Positions 17,297-30,364 of a stretch of DNA of 64,000 bases are shown piece after piece. The notes beneath the pieces were generated by a model. It did not search any database. It saw only the letters and a list, made by a program, of their open reading frames with translations, and was not told the origin of the DNA. Both the position numbers and the translations under genes were made by a program. Positions within the stretch are counted from its first letter, which is position 1. Each line of letters begins with the position of its first letter. The stretch is from Amycolatopsis sp. 2-15 (GTDB lineage Bacteria > Actinomycetota > Actinomycetes > Mycobacteriales > Pseudonocardiaceae), in assembly GCF_030285625.1 (NCBI RefSeq), contig NZ_CP127294.1, positions 5,428,501 to 5,492,500 of the forward strand, given 5' to 3'.

Positions 17297-17406
17297 CTCT
17301 TCTTCCGTCGTGAAGAAGAGTCCCGCGGGGAAGGGGCGCGGAGGATCGCCGGAACGGCCAGAACCGGCATCCACCGCCAGGCGGCGGGCATCCACCGATC
17401 GGTGGA
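17297..17406. promoter_or_regulatory. Two palindromes in the ABC exporter promoter region
   Basis: CTCTTCTTC at 17297-17305 pairs with GAAGAAGAG at 17312-17320, and TCCACCGATCGGTGGA at 17391-17406 is a perfect 16-bp palindrome. Both lie in the 141 bp between the ATPase start (17276) and the DUF402 stop (17418). They are good operator candidates for the exporter operon; no adjacent regulator gene is seen. Confidence 0.45.
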
Positions 17407-17417
17407 CCCGCGGACCC

Positions 17418-17936
17418 CTAGGGGTGCCGGCGCCAGGTCGCGGAGATGTCCTTTGTGGACAGCCAAGCCGCGAGGTCGTAGCCGTGCGCGGCGAGCCCTT
17501 CGACGGTGGTGTAGGCGGTTTCGAGCGCGTACTCGCCTTCGGCCTGGGGCAGCAGGCCGGCGGAGACGGCGGCGAGCAGCTCGTCGGAGTCGATCACCCG
17601 CACGGAGACCTTGTCCTTGAGCACGAGGTCGAGGTAGAGGTCCGTGGAGAACCACCGGGTGCCTTCGCGGCGCACGCGCACCACGTCGAGGTAGAAGGTC
17701 TGGTCGCGTTCGTGGCCGGGGTTGAACCAGAAGTCGGTGATGCGCAGGCCGAGGCCCGGCAGCAGCCACGACTCGAGGTAGTGGAACTGCTCACGCCCCG
17801 GCGTCGGGCGCGCGAGGTACAGCCCGAACGGCTCGGTCCGGAACTCCTCCACTTCCCGTTCGATGCCCTTGGGGTCCACGTTGACGCCGGCGGCCGGGTC
17901 GAAGCTCTCCAGTTTCGGCGGGTGCACGTCGGTCAT
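17418..17936 (-). CDS. DUF402 domain-containing protein
   Basis: A 172-residue soluble protein with features of the DUF402/FomD-like fold, which includes nucleotide and polyphosphate hydrolases: FHYLESWLLPGLGLRITDFWF near the middle and the WFSTDLYLDLVLKDK strand pair, with acidic residues suited to metal binding. The start at 17936 is chosen for AGGA about 8 nt upstream. It faces the DUF5685 remnant and stands apart from the exporter. Substrate unknown. Confidence 0.75.
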   Translation of the reverse strand: MTDVHPPKLESFDPAAGVNVDPKGIEREVEEFRTEPFGLYLARPTPGREQFHYLESWLLPGLGLRITDFWFNPGHERDQTFYLDVVRVRREGTRWFSTDLYLDLVLKDKVSVRVIDSDELLAAVSAGLLPQAEGEYALETAYTTVEGLAAHGYDLAAWLSTKDISATWRRHP

Positions 17937-18089
17937 CCGCCCATCCTGCCGGGCGCGGGGTGTCCGGAGCGGTCCTCGCGCCCGGGTGTCCGCGAAATCC
18001 ACCCGGTTGCCGGGGTGGTCGCGGCTCGGCCACTTCCGCACCGGAAGTCCTGTTCGCCGATTACGGTGACCCGGACCTGGGGAGGGATC

Positions 18090-19267
18090 GTGTTCGGAAT
18101 CGTCCGGCCGGGCCGGCACCGCCTGTCCGCACGCCTGCACGCCGACTGGCTCGCGCACCTGTGCGGGCTCTGCCTCGCGTTGCGCGACGAGCACGAGCAC
18201 CTCGCGCGGGTCGTGACGAACTACGACCCGCTGGTGATCTCCGCTCTCGTGGAGGCACCTGCCGCGGGACGGCGCCGGACCGCGGGACCGTGCGCGTTGC
18301 GCGGGATGCGTTCGGCGTCCGTCGCGCGAGGCGAAGGGGCGCAGCTGGCCGCGGCGGTGTCGCTGGTGCTCACGTCGGCCAAGGTCGGTGACCACGTCGC
18401 CGACGGCGATGGTGCGTTCGGCCGGGCGGCGTCGCGAACACCGGCGAAGAGGCTCGTGGTCCGGTGTGCCGCGCAGGGCGCGCGCGTCGGCGCGCGGCTG
18501 GAGCACGAGGTGACCGCGGGGGACTCGCTGCTGCTGGTGACCGAGCCGGCGGAGGTGGCCGCGTCGGCGGCGTTCGCGCAGACGGCCGTGCTGGCGGGGC
18601 GGCCCGGCAACGTGGCGCCGCTCGCCGAAGCCGGGCGGCTGTGCGGGCGGGTCGCGCACCTGCTCGACGCGGTGGAGGACCAGCCCGCGGACGATGCGGC
18701 GGGGAGCTGAAACCCGCTGACGATCACCGGAACCGGGCTCGCCGAGGCGCAGCGGCTCGCCGTGGACGCGGTGCTCGGGGTCGAGTTCGCGGTGCGGGGG
18801 GCGTCGTTCGCGCAGCCGGCGCTGGTCCGCGCCCTGCTGGTGCAAGAGTTGCGCCAGGCCGTGACCCGGCGTTCGGGCACCGGCAGGAACCGCCGCCCGG
18901 CTGGCTCGGGCCGGGACCGGTGCCGCCCGGCGTGCCGCCTGCTCCGGGGGGTTCCCGGCCGGGCGGTCAACCCGGGTGGGGGCAGGTCCCGTCGGCGCCT
19001 CGGTCGCCGCCTCCACCTCCGCCGAAGCCACCGAAGAAGAAGCGCAAGCCCGAGGAGGGTGGTAGTGGCTGCTGGGTGCCGAGGTTCTCCGTGTCGCCCC
19101 GGCCGCGCGGGTTCTTCGAGGGTTGCGCGGTCGCGACCTACCTGTGCTGCAGCTGCCAGTTCTCCTGCCGCGACCCGTTCCCGGGGCCGTGGAGCGGGAA
19201 GGCTCGGCAGAACCACTGCGATTGCGGCCCGTGTGTGCTGCTCGGCGCCTGCTGTGACGGCTGCTGA
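18090..19267 (+). pseudogene. DUF5685 family protein, interrupted by a stop codon and a frameshift
   Basis: The frame opening at GTG 18090 (GGGGAGGG just upstream) gives MFGIVRPGRHRLSARLHADW, with CGLCLALRDEHEHLARVVTNYDPL, typical of actinobacterial DUF5685. It stops at TGA 18708-18710, but the same frame goes on with coding-quality sequence (NPLTITGTGLAEAQRLAVDA...). Near 18871 the coding frame switches, and a Pro-rich linker and cysteine-rich tail (CAVATYLCCSCQFSC, DCGPCVLLGACCDGC) run to 19267. One nonsense change and one single-base loss suggest a decaying gene or local sequence errors. Function unknown. Confidence 0.65.
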
Positions 19268-19310
19268 CCGGATCCCGGCGCAGGTCAGCGGGCCCGTGGT
19301 GGCGCCTCGG

Positions 19311-19340
19311 CTGAAAACTGTCGGTGGGTCGGCCTACTCT
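19311..19340 (+). promoter_or_regulatory. uvrB promoter, leaderless transcript
   Basis: CTGAAA at 19311-19316, an 18-bp spacer and TACTCT at 19335-19340. The GTG start at 19348 is 7 nt beyond the -10 box, so transcription should begin at the start codon. I see no SOS box by eye. Confidence 0.5.
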
Positions 19341-19347
19341 GGTGGAC

Positions 19348-21507
<2,160 letters not shown>

Positions 21508-21966
21508 CCCTCTCCCGTGTCCGGCCCGGACGGGTGTGCGGGCCAGGGATGGTGGGGGAGAACCGGGGCAAGGCCGAGAAGTGGGCCGGAACGGATGCGC
21601 CGGGGCGGAGTCCATCGCGCGGGTGAGGGCCGGGCGGGAAGAGCGATCCCCGCCTCGGGTTTTGGTCAGGGCCACCGAGTCGGGCTCGGCGGCGACAGCC
21701 GGCGGGTCCGACTGTCGCTTCGTGCTCGGTCGGCCGCGGCGGGTGTGACGCGCAGGGTCGGGTTGTGTGCTCGCGGGCCACGGCCGGCGGGGAGGCGATC
21801 CGGCGCGGCCCCGCTGCGCAGCGCGGCCCTGGCAGGCCCGGACGGCGGTCGGCTCGGCGCTCGGCCGGCCGTGGCGGGCAGCGTTGACCGAAGGGCCGAG
21901 GTAGGCGGCGCAGAGCACGGTCGCGTGCTCGCCGCTGGTGCGATCGGTGGACGGAGGTGAGCGAAG
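21508..21966. other. Intergenic region with no supported gene
   Basis: 459 bases between uvrB and the MmcQ gene. Open frames here lack coding character, ribosome sites and recognisable homology. The only clear element is GGAGGT at 21953-21958, the Shine-Dalgarno of the next gene. Confidence 0.6.
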
Positions 21967-22326
21967 GTGCGGCTCGACGAGGTGATCGAGCACTGCCTGG
22001 GCAAGCCCGGTGCCGTGGAGACCTATCCGTTCGGGGAGCACGTGCTCGTGGTGAAGGTCGCCGGCAAGGCGTTCGCGTTCATCGGGCTGGAGCGGCCCGG
22101 GTCCGTGGGACTCAAGTGCGGCGCGAACCGCGAGGAGGCGGCCGAGCTGCGGGAGCGTTACCCGGAGTCGGTGGCCGTGCTCGACTACCTCGGGCGGTAC
22201 GGCTGGAACCGGGTGGACCTGGGCGCGAGCCGAACCGCTGCGGTGCCCGGCGAGGAGCTGAGGGAGCTGCTCGACGCCTCCTACACGGCCGTGCGGGCGA
22301 AGTTGCCCAAGGCGCGCCGGCCCTGA
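21967..22326 (+). CDS. MmcQ/YjbR family protein
   Basis: A 119-residue protein with the MmcQ/YjbR CyaY-like fold: CLGKPGAVETYPFGEHVLVVKVAGKAFAF at the N terminus and the YPESVAVLDYLGRYGWNRVDL block that defines the family, then a LLDASYTAVRAKLPK helix. Described as DNA-binding-like but without a firm function. It starts at GTG with GGAGGT 8 nt upstream. Confidence 0.88.
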   Translation: MRLDEVIEHCLGKPGAVETYPFGEHVLVVKVAGKAFAFIGLERPGSVGLKCGANREEAAELRERYPESVAVLDYLGRYGWNRVDLGASRTAAVPGEELRELLDASYTAVRAKLPKARRP

Positions 22327-22400
22327 GCGGTCATGACGGCGCGGTCGAGGCTGAGCGGTCCAGGACTGCGCAGTCACGGCGGAGTGGTCACGCAGAGCGG

Positions 22401-22796
22401 TCAGGGTCGGTCAGGAGCGGGAGCGTTCTCGTCGGGCTGGAGCACGCCGAAGACGTTGCCCTCGGTGTCCTTGCAGTACGCGAGCCAGCCGACGCCCGGC
22501 ACCGGGTCCTTCGCCAGCGCCATGGTGCCGCCCGCTTTGGCGACGGCGTCGATGGTGGCGTCGACGTCGGTGACCTCGATCGTGTTGACGAAGCCGGAGA
22601 CCGGGGCGTCCTCGGCGGGGGCGGGGCCGCGCCGGGGGAGGAGGCCGCCGTCGATGCCTTCGCCGTCGCCGGTGGAGACGACCCAGTACGGGACCTCGCC
22701 CCACTGTTCGATCTGCCAGCCGAACACGGCGGTGTAGAAGGCGACCGCGCGCTGCGGGTCGCCGGCGTGGATTTCGAAGTGGACGGGCCGGGCCAT
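22401..22796 (-). CDS. VOC family protein (glyoxalase/bleomycin-resistance fold)
   Basis: 131 residues with two beta-alpha-beta-beta-beta modules: MARPVHFEIHAGDPQRAVAFYTAVFGW at the start and TEGNVFGVLQPDE at the end. His6 (HFEI) and Glu (IEV) are likely metal ligands. Members range from lyases to drug-binding proteins, so the role is open. GGAGG lies 8 nt before the ATG. Confidence 0.88.
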   Translation of the reverse strand: MARPVHFEIHAGDPQRAVAFYTAVFGWQIEQWGEVPYWVVSTGDGEGIDGGLLPRRGPAPAEDAPVSGFVNTIEVTDVDATIDAVAKAGGTMALAKDPVPGVGWLAYCKDTEGNVFGVLQPDENAPAPDRP

Positions 22797-22894
22797 GGCT
22801 GCCTCCTCAGACCGGGCCGACAGGGCGCGCCCGAGACTACGCGCCCCCGCCCGCCGCCACCCGATGAACGACACCGCCAAGATCCACAAAGGAC

Positions 22895-24298
22895 TCACAG
22901 ACGCGGGCGGTCCGCCAAAACCTGGTTCGCGTCGAAGTCCGGGAAAGCCGCGGGAGCCGCCGCCGACGCCAGCGATCGCGAAGAAGCGGCCGGCAGGCCG
23001 GCCCAGCGGCGGATCGTCGCGGTCGCCTCCGCGGCCTGCGCGGCCGGCAGCTGCGCGATCGTCGAACCGTGGTTGCCGCCCGGCACGAAGTAGCGGTAGG
23101 AATCGCGCGAGCCGTACCCGAGCTCGAACGGCTCGGCGCCCCACGGGTCGTTCGAGCCGTAGACGAACAGCAGCTGCCGGCCGTGCGCCTTCACCCAGAA
23201 GTCGACGTCCGGCATCGCCAGGAAGTCGAAGCGCGGCAACTTCACCGACGCGGGCACGAACGTCGAAGGCACGTCGGTGCCCGGGTAGCGCAGCAGGTCG
23301 CGCAGGTAGCTGTCATACGCCTCGGGCGAGCCGAGCTGCACCGCGGCCTGGTAGTAGTACGGCACGAACGGCTCGAGCTCCTGATCGGAGTACGTGTTGA
23401 GGCTCTCCACCTGCTCGAACCACGCCCACACGTCGGCCGCCGGCGCACCCGCGCGAGGGATCGACGCGCACGCCGACGCCGGCTGGTACTGCCAGAACGC
23501 GAAGTACGAGTCGATCACCGAGATCTCCAGGGACTCGTCGATCGAGCCCACCGTGGTGAACGTGTAGCCCTTGCGGGCGGCGTCGTCCGCGGCCAGCGCG
23601 CCCAGCTCGTCACGCCGCTTGAGCGCGTCACGCTGAAGAGCCTTGAGCGAAGCGCGGCACGCGGGGTCGCCGACGTTCGCGAGGAAGCGGTTGTACTTGT
23701 CGAGCGGGTCGATCACGTCGTTGGGCGCGACGTAGGGGATCGTGCCGTTGACGTCGTCGGGGAAGAACCGCCGGAAGTACGTGGCGGTCATCCCGCCCTT
23801 GCTGCCGCCCGTCGCGAGCCACTTGCCCGGGTAGATCTTCTTGAACGCCTGCACGGCGGCGTGCTCGTCGGCCGCGGCCTGCCAGATCGTGAGGTCATGC
23901 GACCAGTCCGCCGGCTGCGGCCGCGAAGGCGTGAAGTAGCGGTACTCCATCGAAAGCTGGTTGCCGTCCACGATCCGCGTCGGCTCGGAGCGGTTCGGCG
24001 ACAGGGACACGTTGTACCCGCTGGTGAACGCGACTGTCGGCGCGGAGAAATCGCGGTGCAGCAGCGTGTACCGCTGCTCGAACTTCGGCCCGCCGGGGTG
24101 GCGGTGGTCGGCCGGCTGCGTGAACGTCAGCTCGAAGAACCGGTAGCCCGCCGGCGCCGGGTCCTCTTTCACCACCGTGAGGCCGGGGACGGTGGCCAGC
24201 GCGGCCGCGATGTCCCCGTCGCCGGCCGCGCTCGCGACCGGCGTGAGCCCCACGGCCGCCAGCACGGCGGTGGACAAGACGGTGAGCAGCCTGCGCAC
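22895..24298 (-). CDS. Secreted S28-like tripeptidyl aminopeptidase (PS-10 family)
   Basis: A 467-residue exported serine peptidase. The signal peptide is clear: a VRR start, hydrophobic LLTVLSTAVLAAVGL and an ASA cleavage site near residue 25. The nucleophile elbow is ATGGSKGGMTATYFRRFFPD and the catalytic His lies near the C terminus in VPGGNHGST. This matches Streptomyces-type tripeptidyl aminopeptidases, which remove tripeptides from secreted proteins. The start is the GTG at 24298, with AGGGGG 6 nt upstream. Confidence 0.88.
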   Translation of the reverse strand: MRRLLTVLSTAVLAAVGLTPVASAAGDGDIAAALATVPGLTVVKEDPAPAGYRFFELTFTQPADHRHPGGPKFEQRYTLLHRDFSAPTVAFTSGYNVSLSPNRSEPTRIVDGNQLSMEYRYFTPSRPQPADWSHDLTIWQAAADEHAAVQAFKKIYPGKWLATGGSKGGMTATYFRRFFPDDVNGTIPYVAPNDVIDPLDKYNRFLANVGDPACRASLKALQRDALKRRDELGALAADDAARKGYTFTTVGSIDESLEISVIDSYFAFWQYQPASACASIPRAGAPAADVWAWFEQVESLNTYSDQELEPFVPYYYQAAVQLGSPEAYDSYLRDLLRYPGTDVPSTFVPASVKLPRFDFLAMPDVDFWVKAHGRQLLFVYGSNDPWGAEPFELGYGSRDSYRYFVPGGNHGSTIAQLPAAQAAEATATIRRWAGLPAASSRSLASAAAPAAFPDFDANQVLADRPRL

Positions 24299-24407
24299 GT
24301 GGTTCCCCCTCGACAGCCCCGAGATCAACTTCCGGATCCTCACAGACCCGGCCGCGCCCGGCAAGGCGCACCATCCGGTCGGGCGCCGACTTCCGTAGGG
24401 TCTCCGG

Positions 24408-25160
24408 CTAGCGCTTCAGCACACGGTCTACATAGGACTTGACGTTCGCCAGCGACTCCGCCGAACGCCACATCCGGTCCACGTGCACGTCGTCGGAGGC
24501 GCGGTTCTCCGCGATCCGCTCGTGGTAGGGCTGGCGCAGCTGCGCCTTGGTGTGGGCGAACGCCTCGGCCGGCAGCTCGCCGAGGCGGGCGGCGAGCTCA
24601 CGGGCCCGGCCGAGCACCTCTTCCGGCGCCGCCACCTCGTCGACCAGGCCGCGGGCGAGGGCGTCGTCGATGGTCAGCGTCGCGCCGCTGTACATGAGCG
24701 CGGCGAGCGGATTCGTGCCGTACGCGCACCGCAGGATCTCCGTCGCGGCCAGCGGGAACGGCACACCCACGAGCAGCTCGGTCACGCCGACGCGTCCGGG
24801 GCCGGCGGCGGCCACGCGGTGGTCGCACCCCGCGGCCAGCACCATCCCGCCCGCGATCGCGTGGCCGTTGACCGCGGCCACGAGCGGGTGCGGGAAGCCG
24901 AAGACCGCCAGCAGCGCGTCGGAGAGCGCGGGCAGGAACTCGCGGACGTAGGCCGCGCCGCCCGCGTCGATGCTGAGCAGGTCGACGCCCGCGGAGAACA
25001 TGTCGCCCGATCCGGTCAGCACCGCGGCCTTCGCGCCGTCGGCCGCCTCCTCGAGCTTGAGCACGAGCTCCCGGCAGGTGGCGGTGTCGAGGGTGTTGCC
25101 GCGGCCGTGCTCCAGCGTGAGCACGGCGACGCTGTCGTCGACTGCGAGGTGGATGGTCAC
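24408..25160 (-). CDS. Enoyl-CoA hydratase/isomerase family protein
   Basis: A 250-residue crotonase-fold enzyme: SAGVDLLSIDAGG is the first oxyanion loop, VNGHAIAGGMVLAAGCDHRV the second (here VAAVNGHAIAGG), and VGVTELLVGVPFPLAATEI the active-site helix region. It likely hydrates or isomerises an acyl-CoA. A TAACGT -10 box ends 8 nt before the GTG start and there is no Shine-Dalgarno, so it is probably leaderless. A hairpin separates it from the ABC permease gene upstream. Confidence 0.87.
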   Translation of the reverse strand: MTIHLAVDDSVAVLTLEHGRGNTLDTATCRELVLKLEEAADGAKAAVLTGSGDMFSAGVDLLSIDAGGAAYVREFLPALSDALLAVFGFPHPLVAAVNGHAIAGGMVLAAGCDHRVAAAGPGRVGVTELLVGVPFPLAATEILRCAYGTNPLAALMYSGATLTIDDALARGLVDEVAAPEEVLGRARELAARLGELPAEAFAHTKAQLRQPYHERIAENRASDDVHVDRMWRSAESLANVKSYVDRVLKR

Positions 25161-25173
25161 GCGAGGAGACGTT

Positions 25174-25214
25174 ACCGGCGTCCGGCCGCCCGTGCGGGAC
25201 GGCCGGACGCCGGT
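25174..25214 (-). terminator. Terminator after the ABC permease gene
   Basis: ACCGGCGTCCGGCCG at 25174-25188 pairs with its complement at 25200-25214 (15 bp, 11-nt loop). It follows the permease stop (25218) immediately and abuts the -10 box of the enoyl-CoA hydratase gene at 25169-25174, insulating the two transcripts. Confidence 0.8.
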
Positions 25215-25217
25215 GCG

Positions 25218-26152
25218 TCAGCTCGTGATGTCGCGCGTCGCGAACCGGCGTCCGGCCAGCAGCAGGAACACCGTGGTGTAGATGAGCGACGAGAGCGCCC
25301 CGCTCGCCATGTTCGACCAGTCGATGTCGGTGGAGATCAGGTCGATCCAGGCGAACGAGTAGTGCGTGGGCAGGTAGTTGCGCAGCCCCTCGAGCGCGGT
25401 GATCTGGTCGAGGATCTGCGACAGGATCGCCACCAGCACCGTGCCGCCCACCGCGCCCAGCGGGGCGTCGGTCGAGACGCTGAGCAGCAGCGCCAGCCCG
25501 GCCACCCACGCCAGCTGGATGATGATGTACACAGTGGACAGCAGGAGCGCGATCATGCTGTCGCCGAAGGTGACCGCGTCGCCCGTGGGGCTGATCGCGT
25601 CGCCCGCGCCGTACCAGATCACGCCCACCAGCAGCGACACCAGCGGCAGCAGTACCAGCGCCGCGGCGGACAGCAGGCCCGACACGATCGCCTTCTGCCG
25701 CAGCAGCCGGTGCCGCGGCACCGGGATCGCCAGCAGGTACTTCAGGCTCGACCACGACGACTCGCTCGCGATCGTGTCGCCGAAGAACAACGCCACGATC
25801 ATCGGCAGCAGGAACGTGCCGGACACGAACAGCGCGAGCACCACGAAGTTCGGCGCGCTCGCGGTGGCGAGGTCCACGAACCCGCCCGAGCGGCGGTTCG
25901 GGTTCGACTGTCCGACCTCGAACGCCACCACGAGGATGAACGGCAGAATCGCCACGAACCCCAGGACCAGCTGGGTGCGCCGCCGCTTGAACTGCCGCTT
26001 CAGCTCCACGCCGAGGCGCAGCGTGCGCTCGGCGCGGTAGCCCGCGACGGCGCCGTCCGGGCCGACCTCGGCCTGCTCGGCCGTCGCCAGCTCGCTCAGC
26101 TCCCGCAGGGCGGCGGGGTCGGTGTGGACCCCGCCCGAACCGTTGGTGTTGC

Positions 26153-26156
<4 letters not shown>
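25218..26156 (-). CDS. ABC-2 type transporter permease
   Basis: 312 residues: about 60 cytoplasmic residues, then six membrane helices. Helix 1 is LVLGFVAILPFILVVAFEV; the ESSWSSLKYLLAIPVPRHRLLR loop is typical of ABC-2 permeases. Its ATG overlaps the stop of the hydrolase-ABC fusion gene by 4 nt, so the two are translationally coupled subunits of one exporter. Confidence 0.9.
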
Positions 26157-29044
<2,888 letters not shown>

Positions 29045-29221
29045 GTGCTGACGTTATTTGAGCTTTGCTGAGAGCCGCGCGCGGGGCTCACACGGATCAG
29101 ACATCTTTTTCACGCGAACACAGGCGATCTTCGGTCCCGGTGACGGAGGTAACACGGCCGGTGTGGTGACGAGGGCAACCTCCGCTGGCGTTCGCGCGCC
29201 GTAACCGGCAAACTGGACGCG

Positions 29222-29349
29222 CTGTGAGGGGAGTATTCCTTCGCGGCGGTGTCGTCAGCACGGTGGCGTGGCCCCCGGCACCGTCGGCCGGTAGAAAGGA
29301 ACCGGCGGAAGAGACCTCCGGTTAGTTGCTGCTACGCGCTATCCGGAGG
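29222..29349 (+). promoter_or_regulatory. yybP-ykoY (manganese) riboswitch with Shine-Dalgarno sequestering platform
   Basis: The signature GGGGAGTA lies at 29228-29235, GTCGTCA follows in the first half, a CCGGT...ACCGG hairpin in the middle, and GAGACC closes the motif at 29311-29316; the gene below is TerC, the classic target. CCTCCGG at 29315-29321 is complementary to CCGGAGG at 29343-29349, which contains the Shine-Dalgarno. GAGG at 29226-29229 could pair with CCTC at 29315-29318 in the ligand-bound form and so free the ribosome site. Mn2+ is the established ligand of the class; the on/off direction is inferred. Bases 29045-29221 hold the divergent promoters and no gene. Confidence 0.85.
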
Positions 29350-29357
29350 TAAATCCT

Positions 29358-30326
29358 GTGATGACCGTTCCTCTCTGGTTATGGATCGCCACGGTCGGTG
29401 GCCTGCTGGCCCTGATCGCGCTCGACCTGGTGATCGTCGACCACAAACCCCATGCCATCAAGCCGGCCGAGGCCGCGCGGTGGGTGATCTTCTACGTCGC
29501 CTGCGCCGTCGTGTTCGGGATCGGTGTATGGGTCTTCGCCGGGCACGACCCGGGCGTCGAGTTCTTCACCGGGTACATCACCGAGTACTCGCTGAGCGTC
29601 GACAACCTGTTCATCTTCATGATCATCATGGCGTCGTTCAAGGTGCCGGCGATCCACCAGCACCGCGTGCTGCTCGTGGGCATCCTGCTCGCGCTCGCGA
29701 TGCGCAGTGTGTTCATCGCGGTGGGCGCGGCGCTGATCGCGCAGTTCGTGTGGGTGTTCTTCCTCTTCGGCGCGGTGCTGATCTGGACCGCGATCAGCAT
29801 GCTGCGCAAGAAGGACGAGGAAGAGGAGTACCACGAGAACGCGGTGACCCGGTGGGTCCGCAAGATCGCCCCGGTGACCGACGACTTCCACGGCCACAAG
29901 TACACGGTCAAGGTCGACGGCAAGCGGATGATCACGCCGATGCTCGTGGTGATCGTCGCCATCGGCTCGGCCGACCTGCTGTTCGCGGTGGACTCGATCC
30001 CGGCCATCTTCGGGATCACCCAGGAGGCCTTCCTGGTGTTCACCGCCAACGCGTTCGCGCTGATGGGCCTGCGCCAGCTGTACTTCCTGCTCGGCGGGCT
30101 CGTCGAGAAGCTGGTGTACCTGTCCTACGGCCTCGCGGTGATCCTCGCGTTCATCGGCGCGAAGCTCGTGGTGCACGCACTGCACGAGTACCACGTGGCG
30201 CCCGGCTGGCTGGACATCAACAACTGGATGTCCCTCGGCGTGATCGTGGTCGTGCTGGCGGTCACCACCGTGGCGAGCCTCGCCAAGGCGAAAAAGGACG
30301 AACGGGCGCGCGTCCCGGCCGAATAA
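29358..30326 (+). CDS. TerC family integral membrane protein
   Basis: 322 residues with about seven to nine membrane helices. The family signatures are SVDNLFIFMIIMASFKVP and the second copy ADLLFAVDSIPAIFGITQEAF, with paired acidic residues thought to carry metal ions; the long cytoplasmic loop (LRKKDEEEEYHENAV) is charged. TerC/Alx/MntP-like proteins are linked to manganese export and metal homeostasis, which fits the upstream riboswitch. Start GTG 29358 or the adjacent ATG 29361; GGAGGT is 7 nt before the GTG. Confidence 0.93.
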   Translation: MMTVPLWLWIATVGGLLALIALDLVIVDHKPHAIKPAEAARWVIFYVACAVVFGIGVWVFAGHDPGVEFFTGYITEYSLSVDNLFIFMIIMASFKVPAIHQHRVLLVGILLALAMRSVFIAVGAALIAQFVWVFFLFGAVLIWTAISMLRKKDEEEEYHENAVTRWVRKIAPVTDDFHGHKYTVKVDGKRMITPMLVVIVAIGSADLLFAVDSIPAIFGITQEAFLVFTANAFALMGLRQLYFLLGGLVEKLVYLSYGLAVILAFIGAKLVVHALHEYHVAPGWLDINNWMSLGVIVVVLAVTTVASLAKAKKDERARVPAE

Positions 30327-30364
30327 GTCTTTCGCTTTGCTAATGATCCGGTACGGTCGTCGGC

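Noticed and set aside
22327..22400. Repeat array of GCGGTCA-like words after the MmcQ gene
   Set aside because: Spacing is irregular and words are short; not distinguishable from GC-rich noise.
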